Source: Balneolales bacterium (lineage in GTDB: Bacteria > Bacteroidota > Rhodothermia > Balneolales > Natronogracilivirgulaceae). From it: a stretch of DNA of 10,858 nt. The position numbers and the translations under genes are program-made. Shown here in pieces: positions 1-6,162 of the stretch. The stretch spans positions 1-10,858 of the forward strand of contig SKNL01000259.1 in the NCBI GenBank assembly GCA_007120555.1. Reading direction: 5' to 3'. How positions within the stretch are numbered: position 1 is the stretch's first letter; each line of letters opens with the position of its first letter. The notes under the pieces are model-generated. The model was not told the DNA's origin and did no database searches. It saw only the letters and a program-made list of their open reading frames with translations.

Positions 1-148
1 ATGTGCATTTGTGCGTGTATGTGGATGTTTTGCCGGATTCAGTTACTGATTGATGTATTTGGTATTAAAATGTGTCGGTGGACCTGTTGGCCGTTGTGTG
101 TGTGGATGTTTTTTTCAGTTGTGCGGGTGGTTTCCTGGTGTCGCAGTG
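1..148. other. Non-coding spacer at window edge, G/T-rich on the plus strand
   Basis: This is the sequence downstream of the FecCD permease gene. The plus strand is strongly G/T-rich, so a transcript continuing from the permease would be A/C-rich. I see no convincing coding frame, no hairpin followed by a T-run, and no Shine-Dalgarno site. One minus-strand ATG lies at 6-8 and could start a gene beyond the window, such as the missing ABC ATPase, but too little is visible to call it. Confidence 0.5.
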
Positions 149-1258
149 TCAGCTCCAGTAGCTTTTCCCGAGCCCCCGAAGCAGCAGGAACAGGAACAGC
201 GGGGCGCCGATGAATGAAGTGAGGATGCCCACCGGCAGGATGATCGGCGAGAATAGCGTGCGCGCCACCGTATCCGACAGAAGCAGAAACAGCGCGCCGA
301 ACAGCGCCGCCGCCGGGATCAGGAACGTCTCGTCGCCGCCGATGAAGCGCCGCACGATGTGGGGCACCACCAGCCCGACGAACGCGATGATGCCGTAAAA
401 ACTGACCACCACTGCCGTGGCCAGCGAGGCCACCAGCATTCCAAAAAGCCGGATCCGGAACGGGTTGACGCCCAGGCTCTGCGCGTACTCGTCGCCCGAC
501 TGCAGCGCCTTGTAGTTCCAGGACATCACGGTGAAGAACAGCCAGACCGGCACCATCACGAGCGCCAGGACCGACACTTCCTGCCACGAAGCGCGTCCAA
601 GATCCCCGAACATCCAGAAGACGATGGCGGCCAGCTCGGCCTCGGTGGCCAGGAACTGCATGGCCGACACACCCGCGCTGAACAGCGACCCGATGGCGAT
701 GCCCGACAGCACCATCACCTCGGGCGTCACACCGCGGTACCGTGCTATGGCGAGGATGAAAAACGTGCCGCCAAGGCTGAAGACGAAGGCCGATCCCATG
801 ATCAGGTAGCGGTCGCCCAGGCGCATCAGAAGTCCGTCCCGGCTGGATGCGGCCGTGTCCTGGTACAGCGATCCGGCGTCGACCATGCTGCCGGCGCCCA
901 GCACCACGATGGCGAATGCGGCACCGAACGCCGCGGCGCCGGAGATGCCCAGAGTGAAGGGTGAGGCCAGCGGATTGCGGAGGATGCTCTGCATCACGGC
1001 TCCGGAAACCGACAGTGCGAAACCGGCCAGCAGTGCCGCCAGTACACGCGGCATGCGGATCTGCATGACGATCTGGGTCGTGGCGGCGTCGGCGCTGCCC
1101 GAGAAGACGGAAATCACATCCCGGAACCCGATGCCGGCGGCTCCAGAGACAATGGCGGCCATCCCGACCACCACGATGCCCGCCATCACCAGTGCGATGA
1201 AGAGCAGCCGGTTGCGAATGTGGCGGCTGTATGTCACCAGGACGTTATGTCCGTTCAT
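149..1258 (-). CDS. FecCD/BtuC-family ABC transporter permease (candidate nickel or metal-chelate importer)
   Basis: This is the inner-membrane channel subunit of a type II ABC importer, which moves a metal complex such as a siderophore, cobalamin, haem or nickel chelate from periplasm to cytoplasm. The 369-residue protein is very hydrophobic, with about ten predicted helices. It has the family signatures: RMPRVLAALLAG followed by GAVMQSILRNPLASPFTLGIS, the cytoplasmic ATPase-coupling segment around GDEYAQSLGVNP, and the C-terminal GLVVPHIVRR...LSDTVARTL...PVGILTSFIGAPLF block. A loop of about 30 polar residues (around GSLYQDTAASSRDG) makes it slightly longer than the usual 330-350. I chose the ATG at 1258. 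A GTG at 1312 would add 18 residues lacking family character, and neither start has a clear ribosome site. It lies 72 bases after the binding-protein gene, in the same direction, so probably one operon. The family does not fix the substrate; nickel is inferred from the linked nikR. No ATPase gene is in the window. Confidence 0.93.
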   Translation of the reverse strand: MNGHNVLVTYSRHIRNRLLFIALVMAGIVVVGMAAIVSGAAGIGFRDVISVFSGSADAATTQIVMQIRMPRVLAALLAGFALSVSGAVMQSILRNPLASPFTLGISGAAAFGAAFAIVVLGAGSMVDAGSLYQDTAASSRDGLLMRLGDRYLIMGSAFVFSLGGTFFILAIARYRGVTPEVMVLSGIAIGSLFSAGVSAMQFLATEAELAAIVFWMFGDLGRASWQEVSVLALVMVPVWLFFTVMSWNYKALQSGDEYAQSLGVNPFRIRLFGMLVASLATAVVVSFYGIIAFVGLVVPHIVRRFIGGDETFLIPAAALFGALFLLLSDTVARTLFSPIILPVGILTSFIGAPLFLFLLLRGLGKSYWS

Positions 1259-1330
1259 GTTATTCTGTTGTGTGAATATGTTGCCACCTCCACTTCCTTT
1301 CCTTGCTGTCACCTCTGTCTGTGCCCGGAT

Positions 1331-2626
1331 TCAGAATTGATCCGGCTCCAGACGGCGATACCCGCCATACTGCTCGCGAATGTCATCGTAAATCTGCCGG
1401 CCCAGGAAAAGATGGAACATTTCGTCGGCTTTTTCGGAGATGACAATATCGTGAAACCGGTCGGGATATAAAACCTTTCCGGCGAACCACGCGTTGGCCA
1501 GGATGGCCTCGTAGTTGGCGGCGTAGTTGTTGTAGGGGAGCACACCGTAGACCTCGCCGGAGCGGATGGCGCCCAGAGATTGGGCCAGCGGCGTGCCCGG
1601 ACGGATATCGGGTCCCGCCGTGCGCAGGCTGAACAGATCCACGAAAAGCACATCCGGGTCCCAGACGATGAGCTGTTCGATATCGATGTAGGTTCCCTGG
1701 ATGGGATTGATCAGGCGCGACGGGATGTCACCGGCCACGTTGTGGGCCTGGACAAACCGAAAAGGCGGATAGAAGGGCTCGGTGGAGGTGATGCCGCGCG
1801 GACCCCGGTAGGAGACCCCGCCAATATAGGTGCGTGGCCGGGCATCTGCGGATACGCCGGACGTGCGGGTCTCCAGCTCGGCGATGGTTGCCCGGATACC
1901 GGAAATGAGGGTGTCCGCCCGGTCTGTTTTGCCGATGACGGTGGCCATGAGGCGGAGCGATGAGAAAAAGAGGTCGCGCTGATCAGAAAAATTGCCGTAT
2001 TCCAGGGCGATGACCGGGATGCCGGTGCGCGCCTGGAGATCATCGGCCTGACCGCGGTTGGTAAAGGTGAGGAACAGCAGGTCGGGCCGGGCGGCGACGA
2101 GCAGCTCGGGATCGCCGCCCATGTGGGGTCCGACGGGAGGCAGTTTGCGCAGCTCCGGGTAGGCGGAAAGATAGGGGCGGTCGGAGCGGCGCTCCGGCTC
2201 CTCGATACCCGCCACCAGATCCACCGCATCCAGGTAGGCGAGCATGCGCAACGCCCCGGCGCGCAGGGCGATCACCCGCTCTAAGTCCTTTGGCACGACC
2301 ACGGTGCGCCCGAGCATGTCGCGGACGGTCTGCGAAGCGGAGTCGGGTCCCGGTGTCACGGACCAGAACTCAGGTGACGGGTGCGCCCGGGAATCAGGCA
2401 CACCCGCAACCACCAGGGAATCAGGCACATCCGCATCCACCCGGGAATCATTGCCCGAGTCGCCGCAGCCGGCAAGTACGAGAACGGCAAGGACGATGGC
2501 GCCCGATAGCAGGAGCATCGCAGCATATGGTATCCGAACGGCTTTTATCGTCGAAAAGACCGGGTTTGCAATAGCCGCCGAAATGGCGTGAAGCAGGAGA
2601 CGGATGTGATTAGCGCGCAAAATCAT
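1331..2626 (-). CDS. BtuF/FepB-like periplasmic substrate-binding lipoprotein (Peripla_BP_2 type)
   Basis: This is the substrate-capturing component that delivers a metal complex to the FecCD permease. From the ATG at 2626 the protein has 431 residues. A hydrophobic segment ends in lipobox LAGC, with the lipidated Cys at residue 54, so it is probably tethered to a membrane facing the periplasm. A low-complexity linker rich in Asp, Ser, Pro and Val follows, then the two-lobed fold: DMLGRTVVVPKDLERVIAL, GGDPELLVAARPDLLF, a long connecting helix, QAHNVAGD, and IEQLIVWDPDVLFVD. The C-terminal stretch NNYAANYEAILANAWFAGKVLYPDRF is typical of FecB-type proteins of metal importers. The start is uncertain. 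The ATG at 2626 overlaps the receptor gene by 17 bases and gives a long N-region. An ATG at 2518 gives 395 residues but no positive charge before the hydrophobic core. Neither has a strong ribosome site. Overlap with the receptor implies translational coupling. Ligand type is inferred only from context. Confidence 0.92.
   Translation of the reverse strand: MILRANHIRLLLHAISAAIANPVFSTIKAVRIPYAAMLLLSGAIVLAVLVLAGCGDSGNDSRVDADVPDSLVVAGVPDSRAHPSPEFWSVTPGPDSASQTVRDMLGRTVVVPKDLERVIALRAGALRMLAYLDAVDLVAGIEEPERRSDRPYLSAYPELRKLPPVGPHMGGDPELLVAARPDLLFLTFTNRGQADDLQARTGIPVIALEYGNFSDQRDLFFSSLRLMATVIGKTDRADTLISGIRATIAELETRTSGVSADARPRTYIGGVSYRGPRGITSTEPFYPPFRFVQAHNVAGDIPSRLINPIQGTYIDIEQLIVWDPDVLFVDLFSLRTAGPDIRPGTPLAQSLGAIRSGEVYGVLPYNNYAANYEAILANAWFAGKVLYPDRFHDIVISEKADEMFHLFLGRQIYDDIREQYGGYRRLEPDQF
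2396..2449 (-). repeat. Tandem 27-base repeat in the binding-protein linker
   Basis: Two adjacent 27-base units (2396-2422 and 2423-2449) differ at three positions, and the last ten bases of the unit recur just to the left. On the coding strand they encode the nine-residue units DSRVDADVP and DSLVVAGVP, followed by a partial DSR. They lie just after the lipidated cysteine, in the flexible tether, where changes in length are usually tolerated. Confidence 0.8.
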
Positions 2627-4763
2627 AGTTGATGCTAAGGTGGACCATCCGTCCGGGCGACATGATATCGATGGTCTCCAGGTAGCGGTTGTCCAGTACG
2701 TCAATGACCTGGATGGCAGCGGAGAAGCTGTCGAAGAACCGGCGCGAGAGCATCAGGTCGAAGGTGGTCCAAGCGTCGATTTCGGGACTGCCGTCACCAC
2801 TGGCATTGTTGTCATCGCTGCTGAACTGCGAACCCTTGTAGTGTACGGTTAGTCCGATATCTGCTAACGGATTGCGCCACTGTAGCATAGCCCTTGCCTG
2901 GTGATGAGGTGTGTAGGTCAGTTCCTTGCCTTCCAGTTCGGGCTGGTCGGGGAAGGAGCGGATCTCGGACTGGTAGCGGGTGTAGCTTGCGGTGAGGGTC
3001 AGGGCGTCGCTGACGAAGTACCGGGCATCCAGTTCGGCGCCGCCCATGCGGACCGAAGACACGTTCTCGCGCCGCCATACATCGGAGCCGTCAGGCATTT
3101 CGCGGGCGACAAAGTAGAGGAAGTCGTTGCCGTGGGAGTAGAACAGGGTCGGCGAGATGGAGAGCCGCCAGAACGGGCGCAGTTCCAGTCCCGCTTCGAA
3201 ATTGTCGAGTGTCTCCGGACCCAGTTCCGGGTTGGCGATCTTGATGCGTCCGCGGAAGATACCGGTTCGCGACAGATCGTCCAGAATGGAGGCGCGGAAA
3301 CCGCGGGCGTAGGAGACGTATCCGTGCACAACGTCCGAGGGATTGTAGCGCAGGGCGATGCGCGGGCTGAAGGTGGACCAGCTGTTGCTTTCGATGTTGT
3401 CATCGTTGTACCCGGCCAGTGGCGCACCGCGGAACATGACGCCCTCGGTGGCGCGGAAGTAGCCGTCGTAGAAGGTCACGTAGTCGTACCGGAGTCCGAG
3501 CAGCAGGTGCAGCTGGCGGTCGAGCAGGCTGATCTCATCCTGCAGATATCCGGCCAGGAAGCGCATACTGCCCCGGTTGATCACCTCATCGTCGGATGTC
3601 TGGTAGAAATCGCCGCCGTCGACCGAGCCGACCTTGAACTCGATCCCGCCGGTAAGGGCATGAGTGCCGTCGGCATCGTGGAACAGGTCGAGCGTCGCGC
3701 CCATGTCATCTCGGTCCGATTCCACGTTGAACCGCGAGTAGTTCTGTCCGGGAGTGCCGCGCTCACTCACACGGAAATAATCCTCCCGCTGGAAAAAGCT
3801 GTTGAGGGAGTAGCGGAAGGCGTTACGTTCACCGCGGACGCCCAGGCGCACCCGGTTCATGTCAAACTTGCGGTACGTGCCGGGCTCCACAATGACAATC
3901 CCCTCGCCGCGCTCGTTCTGGAAATAATCGTAGACGACGGTCACTTCCGCCAGCTCACTGAGCTTCCAGTTGACTTTGGAATGCAGGCCCGCATCCTCAA
4001 TGTACCGCGGGACGGTGAAGTCGTCGGACTCGGTTCGGTCATTCTGCGGGACGGGGTTGTAGCCGTCGCTGTCGGTCAGGAAGCCGTGCAGGTGGACGGT
4101 GACCCTTTCGGTGGGCCGGCCGGTCAGGCTCAGGTTGCTGCGCCAGGTGTTGAAAGTGCCGTAGGAAACACCCGCCGATGCCGAAAAGGGCTCGGTCGGG
4201 ATGCGCGTGATGATATTGATGACGCCGCCCATGGCGTTGCTGCCATACAGTGAGGAGCCGGGACCCTTGTACACCTCCACCTGCTTCACGTTGGCGGTGC
4301 TGATGCTGTTCCAGTTGACCCCGCCGGTGTCGGTGTTGTTGATGGGCACGCCGTCGACCAGCACCAGCGTGCGGCTCTGCTCCTCGCCGGAGAGACCGCG
4401 TACGGTGACGCTGGGACGCATGGTGAAAAAGCCCAGACTGTTGGATGTGTTCACGCCGGAGACGTTGCGCATCGCATCGGCCATGGTAGCCGCCGGGGTT
4501 AGGGAAAGCTCCTCCGACGAGATGACGCCCACACGTCCGGGCACCTCCGACAGGGCGCGCACATTCTTCGTGGCGGTGACTTCGATTTCATCCAGCACGC
4601 GGTGGAGCGTATCGCTTTGCCATTGCGCCTGTGCGGAGGTGGTCCATGCGGCTGTTGCAATAAATACTGCAAAAACTAACATGAAACGGAATGATGAAGG
4701 ATAGTGGCGGTGTGCTCGCTGCCCGGGTTTGCGGAGGTTGTTCATGGCATTGACTTTTGGCAT
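2610..4763 (-). CDS. TonB-dependent outer-membrane receptor (candidate nickel or nickel-chelate receptor)
   Basis: This is a ligand-gated outer-membrane beta-barrel that imports a scarce metal complex using TonB/ExbB/ExbD energy. The 717-residue protein has a signal peptide (core RFMLVFAVFIATAAW, likely cleavage after AQA near residue 46) and a TonB box DEIEVTATK at about 58-66. The plug domain spans roughly 70-190, with MADAMRNVSGVNTS, RTLVLVDGVPINN, QVEVYKGPGSSLYGSNAMGGVINI. The barrel shows the usual YVSYARGFRAS and NPELGPETLDNFEAGLEL motifs. It ends in NYDFAR rather than a terminal aromatic residue. The start at 4763 is the longest; an ATG at 4745 also keeps the signal peptide and would leave 21 bases between the upstream inverted repeat and the start. 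Its neighbours are nikR upstream and binding-protein and permease genes downstream. Homology alone would suggest a siderophore or B12 receptor; nickel is inferred from NikR and the operator-like site. I see no His-rich loop that would prove metal specificity. Confidence 0.95.
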   Translation of the reverse strand: MPKVNAMNNLRKPGQRAHRHYPSSFRFMLVFAVFIATAAWTTSAQAQWQSDTLHRVLDEIEVTATKNVRALSEVPGRVGVISSEELSLTPAATMADAMRNVSGVNTSNSLGFFTMRPSVTVRGLSGEEQSRTLVLVDGVPINNTDTGGVNWNSISTANVKQVEVYKGPGSSLYGSNAMGGVINIITRIPTEPFSASAGVSYGTFNTWRSNLSLTGRPTERVTVHLHGFLTDSDGYNPVPQNDRTESDDFTVPRYIEDAGLHSKVNWKLSELAEVTVVYDYFQNERGEGIVIVEPGTYRKFDMNRVRLGVRGERNAFRYSLNSFFQREDYFRVSERGTPGQNYSRFNVESDRDDMGATLDLFHDADGTHALTGGIEFKVGSVDGGDFYQTSDDEVINRGSMRFLAGYLQDEISLLDRQLHLLLGLRYDYVTFYDGYFRATEGVMFRGAPLAGYNDDNIESNSWSTFSPRIALRYNPSDVVHGYVSYARGFRASILDDLSRTGIFRGRIKIANPELGPETLDNFEAGLELRPFWRLSISPTLFYSHGNDFLYFVAREMPDGSDVWRRENVSSVRMGGAELDARYFVSDALTLTASYTRYQSEIRSFPDQPELEGKELTYTPHHQARAMLQWRNPLADIGLTVHYKGSQFSSDDNNASGDGSPEIDAWTTFDLMLSRRFFDSFSAAIQVIDVLDNRYLETIDIMSPGRMVHLSINYDFAR

Positions 4764-4766
4764 TAT

Positions 4767-4791
4767 TAATACTTTTCTGCAATTCGTATTA
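4767..4791. promoter_or_regulatory. Candidate NikR operator (TAATAC-N13-GTATTA)
   Basis: This is a perfect 6-base inverted repeat with a 13-base spacer, 3 bases upstream of the receptor ATG at 4763. It also reads as TAATA-N15-TATTA, matching the TRWYA-N15-TRWYA consensus described for Helicobacter NikR, and it resembles the TAC-N13-GTA core of Desulfovibrio-type NikR sites. NikR is encoded by the adjacent gene, and its DNA-contacting strand (VRFSVSL) is like that of the Helicobacter protein. Nickel-bound NikR sitting here would be expected to block expression of the receptor operon. The site is predicted from sequence only. Confidence 0.6.
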
Positions 4792-4911
4792 CCACATGGC
4801 GAAATTTTTTTTGGTGGATGCGGTTGGCTGCGTGGTTTGTTTGCTGGTTGCCTTTTGGCGGGTTTGGTTGCTTGTTTGTCTGTCGGTTTTTCTCCTGGTT
4901 TCCGCTCCGTC
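4792..4911 (-). other. A/C-rich leader between nikR and the receptor gene
   Basis: This spacer is strikingly asymmetric: the plus strand is mostly G and T, with runs such as ttggttgcttgtttgtctg, so the minus-strand transcript would be A/C-rich and probably unstructured. I find no intrinsic terminator after nikR, no riboswitch-like structure and no conserved B12-box sequence. The receptor-operon promoter should lie here or through nikR, but no convincing -35/-10 pair stands out. Confidence 0.45.
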
Positions 4912-5313
4912 TCAGTCGGCCCGGCTCATGGTCAGTTTCCCATGCTGGATTCCCTTGACGGCGATGAGGCGGTCGGCCAACTTGGTAAGGGAGGCGGCCT
5001 TCCCCTTCACGGCAATGATCTCCATGCAGAGCTCCTTCTCCAGATGGAAGTGCTGCGAGGAGAGGATCATGTCGTGGTAGTCGTGCTGGATGTCCGTCAG
5101 CTTTTTCATAAGATCCCGCCTGTGGTGGTTGAACACCAGTGTGATGGAACCGGCTACCAGGTTGTTGCACTGCCACTTGTGGGTGACCGTATGCTCGTTG
5201 ATCAGGTGCCTGAGCGCCTGAGACCGGTTGGTGAAATGATTTTCGGCCGCAAACTGATCAAGTGACTGCAGGAGCTCTTTTTCCAGGGAGACGCTGAAAC
5301 GGACAATGGGCAT
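4912..5313 (-). CDS. nikR: NikR nickel-responsive transcriptional regulator
   Basis: This is a cytoplasmic DNA-binding repressor that senses nickel and controls nickel uptake or nickel-enzyme genes. From the ATG at 5313 it has 133 residues, the same length as E. coli NikR. Residues 1-45 form a ribbon-helix-helix domain; strand VRFSVSL carries R5, S7 and S9 at the base-contacting positions and resembles Helicobacter and Desulfovibrio NikR more than E. coli NikR. Residues 52-133 form the ACT-like nickel-binding and tetramerisation domain. The square-planar nickel ligands are all present as H77, H88, H90 and C96 (in QHDYHD, QHFHLEKELC), matching E. coli H76, H87, H89 and C95. An upstream TTG at 5352 would add 13 Lys/Asn-rich residues not typical of the family. 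It lies 148 bases upstream of the receptor gene on the same strand. A near-match to a NikR site just upstream of its ATG suggests autoregulation. Confidence 0.95.
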   Translation of the reverse strand: MPIVRFSVSLEKELLQSLDQFAAENHFTNRSQALRHLINEHTVTHKWQCNNLVAGSITLVFNHHRRDLMKKLTDIQHDYHDMILSSQHFHLEKELCMEIIAVKGKAASLTKLADRLIAVKGIQHGKLTMSRAD

Positions 5314-5315
5314 GG

Positions 5316-5341
5316 TGTTACGTTTTAATAATTTATTGTTA
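5316..5341. promoter_or_regulatory. Possible second NikR site upstream of nikR
   Basis: TGTTA occurs at 5316-5320 and again at 5337-5341, separated by 16 bases, 2 bases upstream of the nikR ATG. Both elements fit the degenerate TRWYA half-site, but the spacer is one base longer than the N15 consensus and the copies are direct rather than inverted. GTGTTAC at 5315-5321 equals a Desulfovibrio-type NikR half-site. The position, hard against the start codon, mirrors the stronger site before the receptor gene. Weak evidence on its own. Confidence 0.3.
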
Positions 5342-5424
5342 CCCTTACCCAAATGTACTGCAAATTTCAGATATAGAAAATATTTATAAGCAGGTTATTT
5401 TCTGTGAATAGATGGTATTGCTAT

Positions 5425-5480
5425 AAAAAAAGCCGGACGATCCGGGTGCGCGGGGAGCAGCACCAGGATATGGTCCGGCC
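5425..5480 (-). terminator. Rho-independent terminator of the DUF302 gene
   Basis: Read on the minus strand, GCCGGAC (5473-5479) pairs with GTCCGGC (5432-5438). An inner pairing of ATCCTGGTG with CACCCGGAT (5461-5469 with 5440-5448, one mismatch) extends the stem around a 12-base loop. Seven T residues (5425-5431) follow directly. It lies about 70 bases after the DUF302 stop codon and insulates that gene from nikR. Confidence 0.87.
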
Positions 5481-5549
5481 TGTAATGACAATTATGTCAG
5501 GCGAGGTGGCGAGGTAATACCAGCACCTGACCGGGGCCATGCCGGCAGG

Positions 5550-6032
5550 TTATCTGATAACCTGCTTGATCACGTCTTCGATCTCCACGGCGGCAACCTG
5601 CATGACATCCTTGATGACACCTCCGAAGGGACGGGCCAGCAGTTCGGAATCCATGCGGGAAATGTAGGTGTTTCCGTCGTTCTTTTCGTATATGGCGATG
5701 CGGCATGGCATGAGCGGCGAAACGATGCGCTCATCATCCAGTTTCAGGATCTCCGCAGAATAACGGGCGGAGCAAAGCTCAAAAATCTTCACGCTTTTGA
5801 CATCGTGTCCGTGTCCCTTCAGCGTTTCCTGCATGTCATGCACGGTGAGGATGCTCCATCCGGCATCTCTTACTTTCTGTTCGAATTGTTCAACGGTGGT
5901 GTCGAAGTCGTCGTAGCGTGACTGATCCTCCAGCATCATCATTCCGGGAAGGCTGTAGAAACCGACGATGGCCATGACGATGAGACCGGCTACCAGCCCG
6001 CCAATTCCTGCAATTGCAACCTGTTTGTTCAT
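5550..6032 (-). CDS. Membrane-anchored DUF302 domain protein
   Basis: The 160-residue protein has one N-terminal membrane segment (about residues 5-27, GIGGLVAGLIVMAIVGFY) followed by a DUF302 domain, probably facing the periplasm. Family marks are the FELCSARYSAEIL segment (Cys87), the LMPCRIAIYE segment (Cys110) and YISRMD near residue 123. Both cysteines are in positions usually conserved in DUF302 proteins, so a redox or metal role is possible, but the biochemical function of the family is not established. The start at 6032 is chosen because GGAG lies six bases before it; the ATG at 6044 would have no ribosome site. A candidate promoter precedes it and a strong terminator follows, so it looks like a single-gene transcript. 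It is not obviously part of the nickel block, although it is adjacent to nikR. Confidence 0.88.
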   Translation of the reverse strand: MNKQVAIAGIGGLVAGLIVMAIVGFYSLPGMMMLEDQSRYDDFDTTVEQFEQKVRDAGWSILTVHDMQETLKGHGHDVKSVKIFELCSARYSAEILKLDDERIVSPLMPCRIAIYEKNDGNTYISRMDSELLARPFGGVIKDVMQVAAVEIEDVIKQVIR

Positions 6033-6038
6033 GATAAT

Positions 6039-6042
6039 CTCC
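6039..6042 (-). promoter_or_regulatory. Shine-Dalgarno site deciding the DUF302 start
   Basis: GGAG on the minus strand, with a 6-base gap to the ATG at 6030-6032. It sits inside the alternative longer reading frame and so favours the shorter start. It is the only clear Shine-Dalgarno site before any gene in the window. Confidence 0.65.
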
Positions 6043-6077
6043 ATTTATTGGTCAGGGGTTTGTTAATTGACGATATT

Positions 6078-6106
6078 AATATATATACATATTTAGATAA
6101 TTGCAA
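6078..6106 (-). promoter_or_regulatory. Candidate promoter of the DUF302 gene
   Basis: On the minus strand, TTGCAA (6101-6106) is followed after 17 bases by TATATT (6078-6083), giving a leader of about 40 bases before the ATG at 6032. The spacing is ideal for a housekeeping sigma factor. The region is very AT-rich, so chance matches are likely, and Bacteroidota-type sigma factors prefer a different -7 element. Confidence 0.35.
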
Positions 6107-6162
6107 GTAATGTGTCGTTTTCCCCGGATCAACATTTGGGAATGACTGTCAATCCGCTAATT

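Noticed and set aside
1..135. G/T-rich stretch with repeated tgtg, considered as a microsatellite or recombination hotspot
   Set aside because: There is no regular repeat unit; it looks like general strand skew in a spacer.
39..587. Minus-strand open frame overlapping the permease, considered as the start of the missing ATPase
   Set aside because: It has no Walker A or other ABC ATPase motif and its composition is that of an out-of-frame shadow of the permease gene.
2901..4253. 450-codon open frame on the plus strand, antisense to the receptor gene
   Set aside because: Its translation is low-complexity Val/Ala/Gly/Glu-rich with no domain, and it mirrors a clearly real receptor gene. Long antisense frames are common opposite GC-rich genes.
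4764..4911. Cobalamin riboswitch upstream of the TonB receptor
   Set aside because: The leader is only 148 bases, A/C-rich and without stems or a B12-box-like sequence. This weighs mildly against B12 as the substrate.
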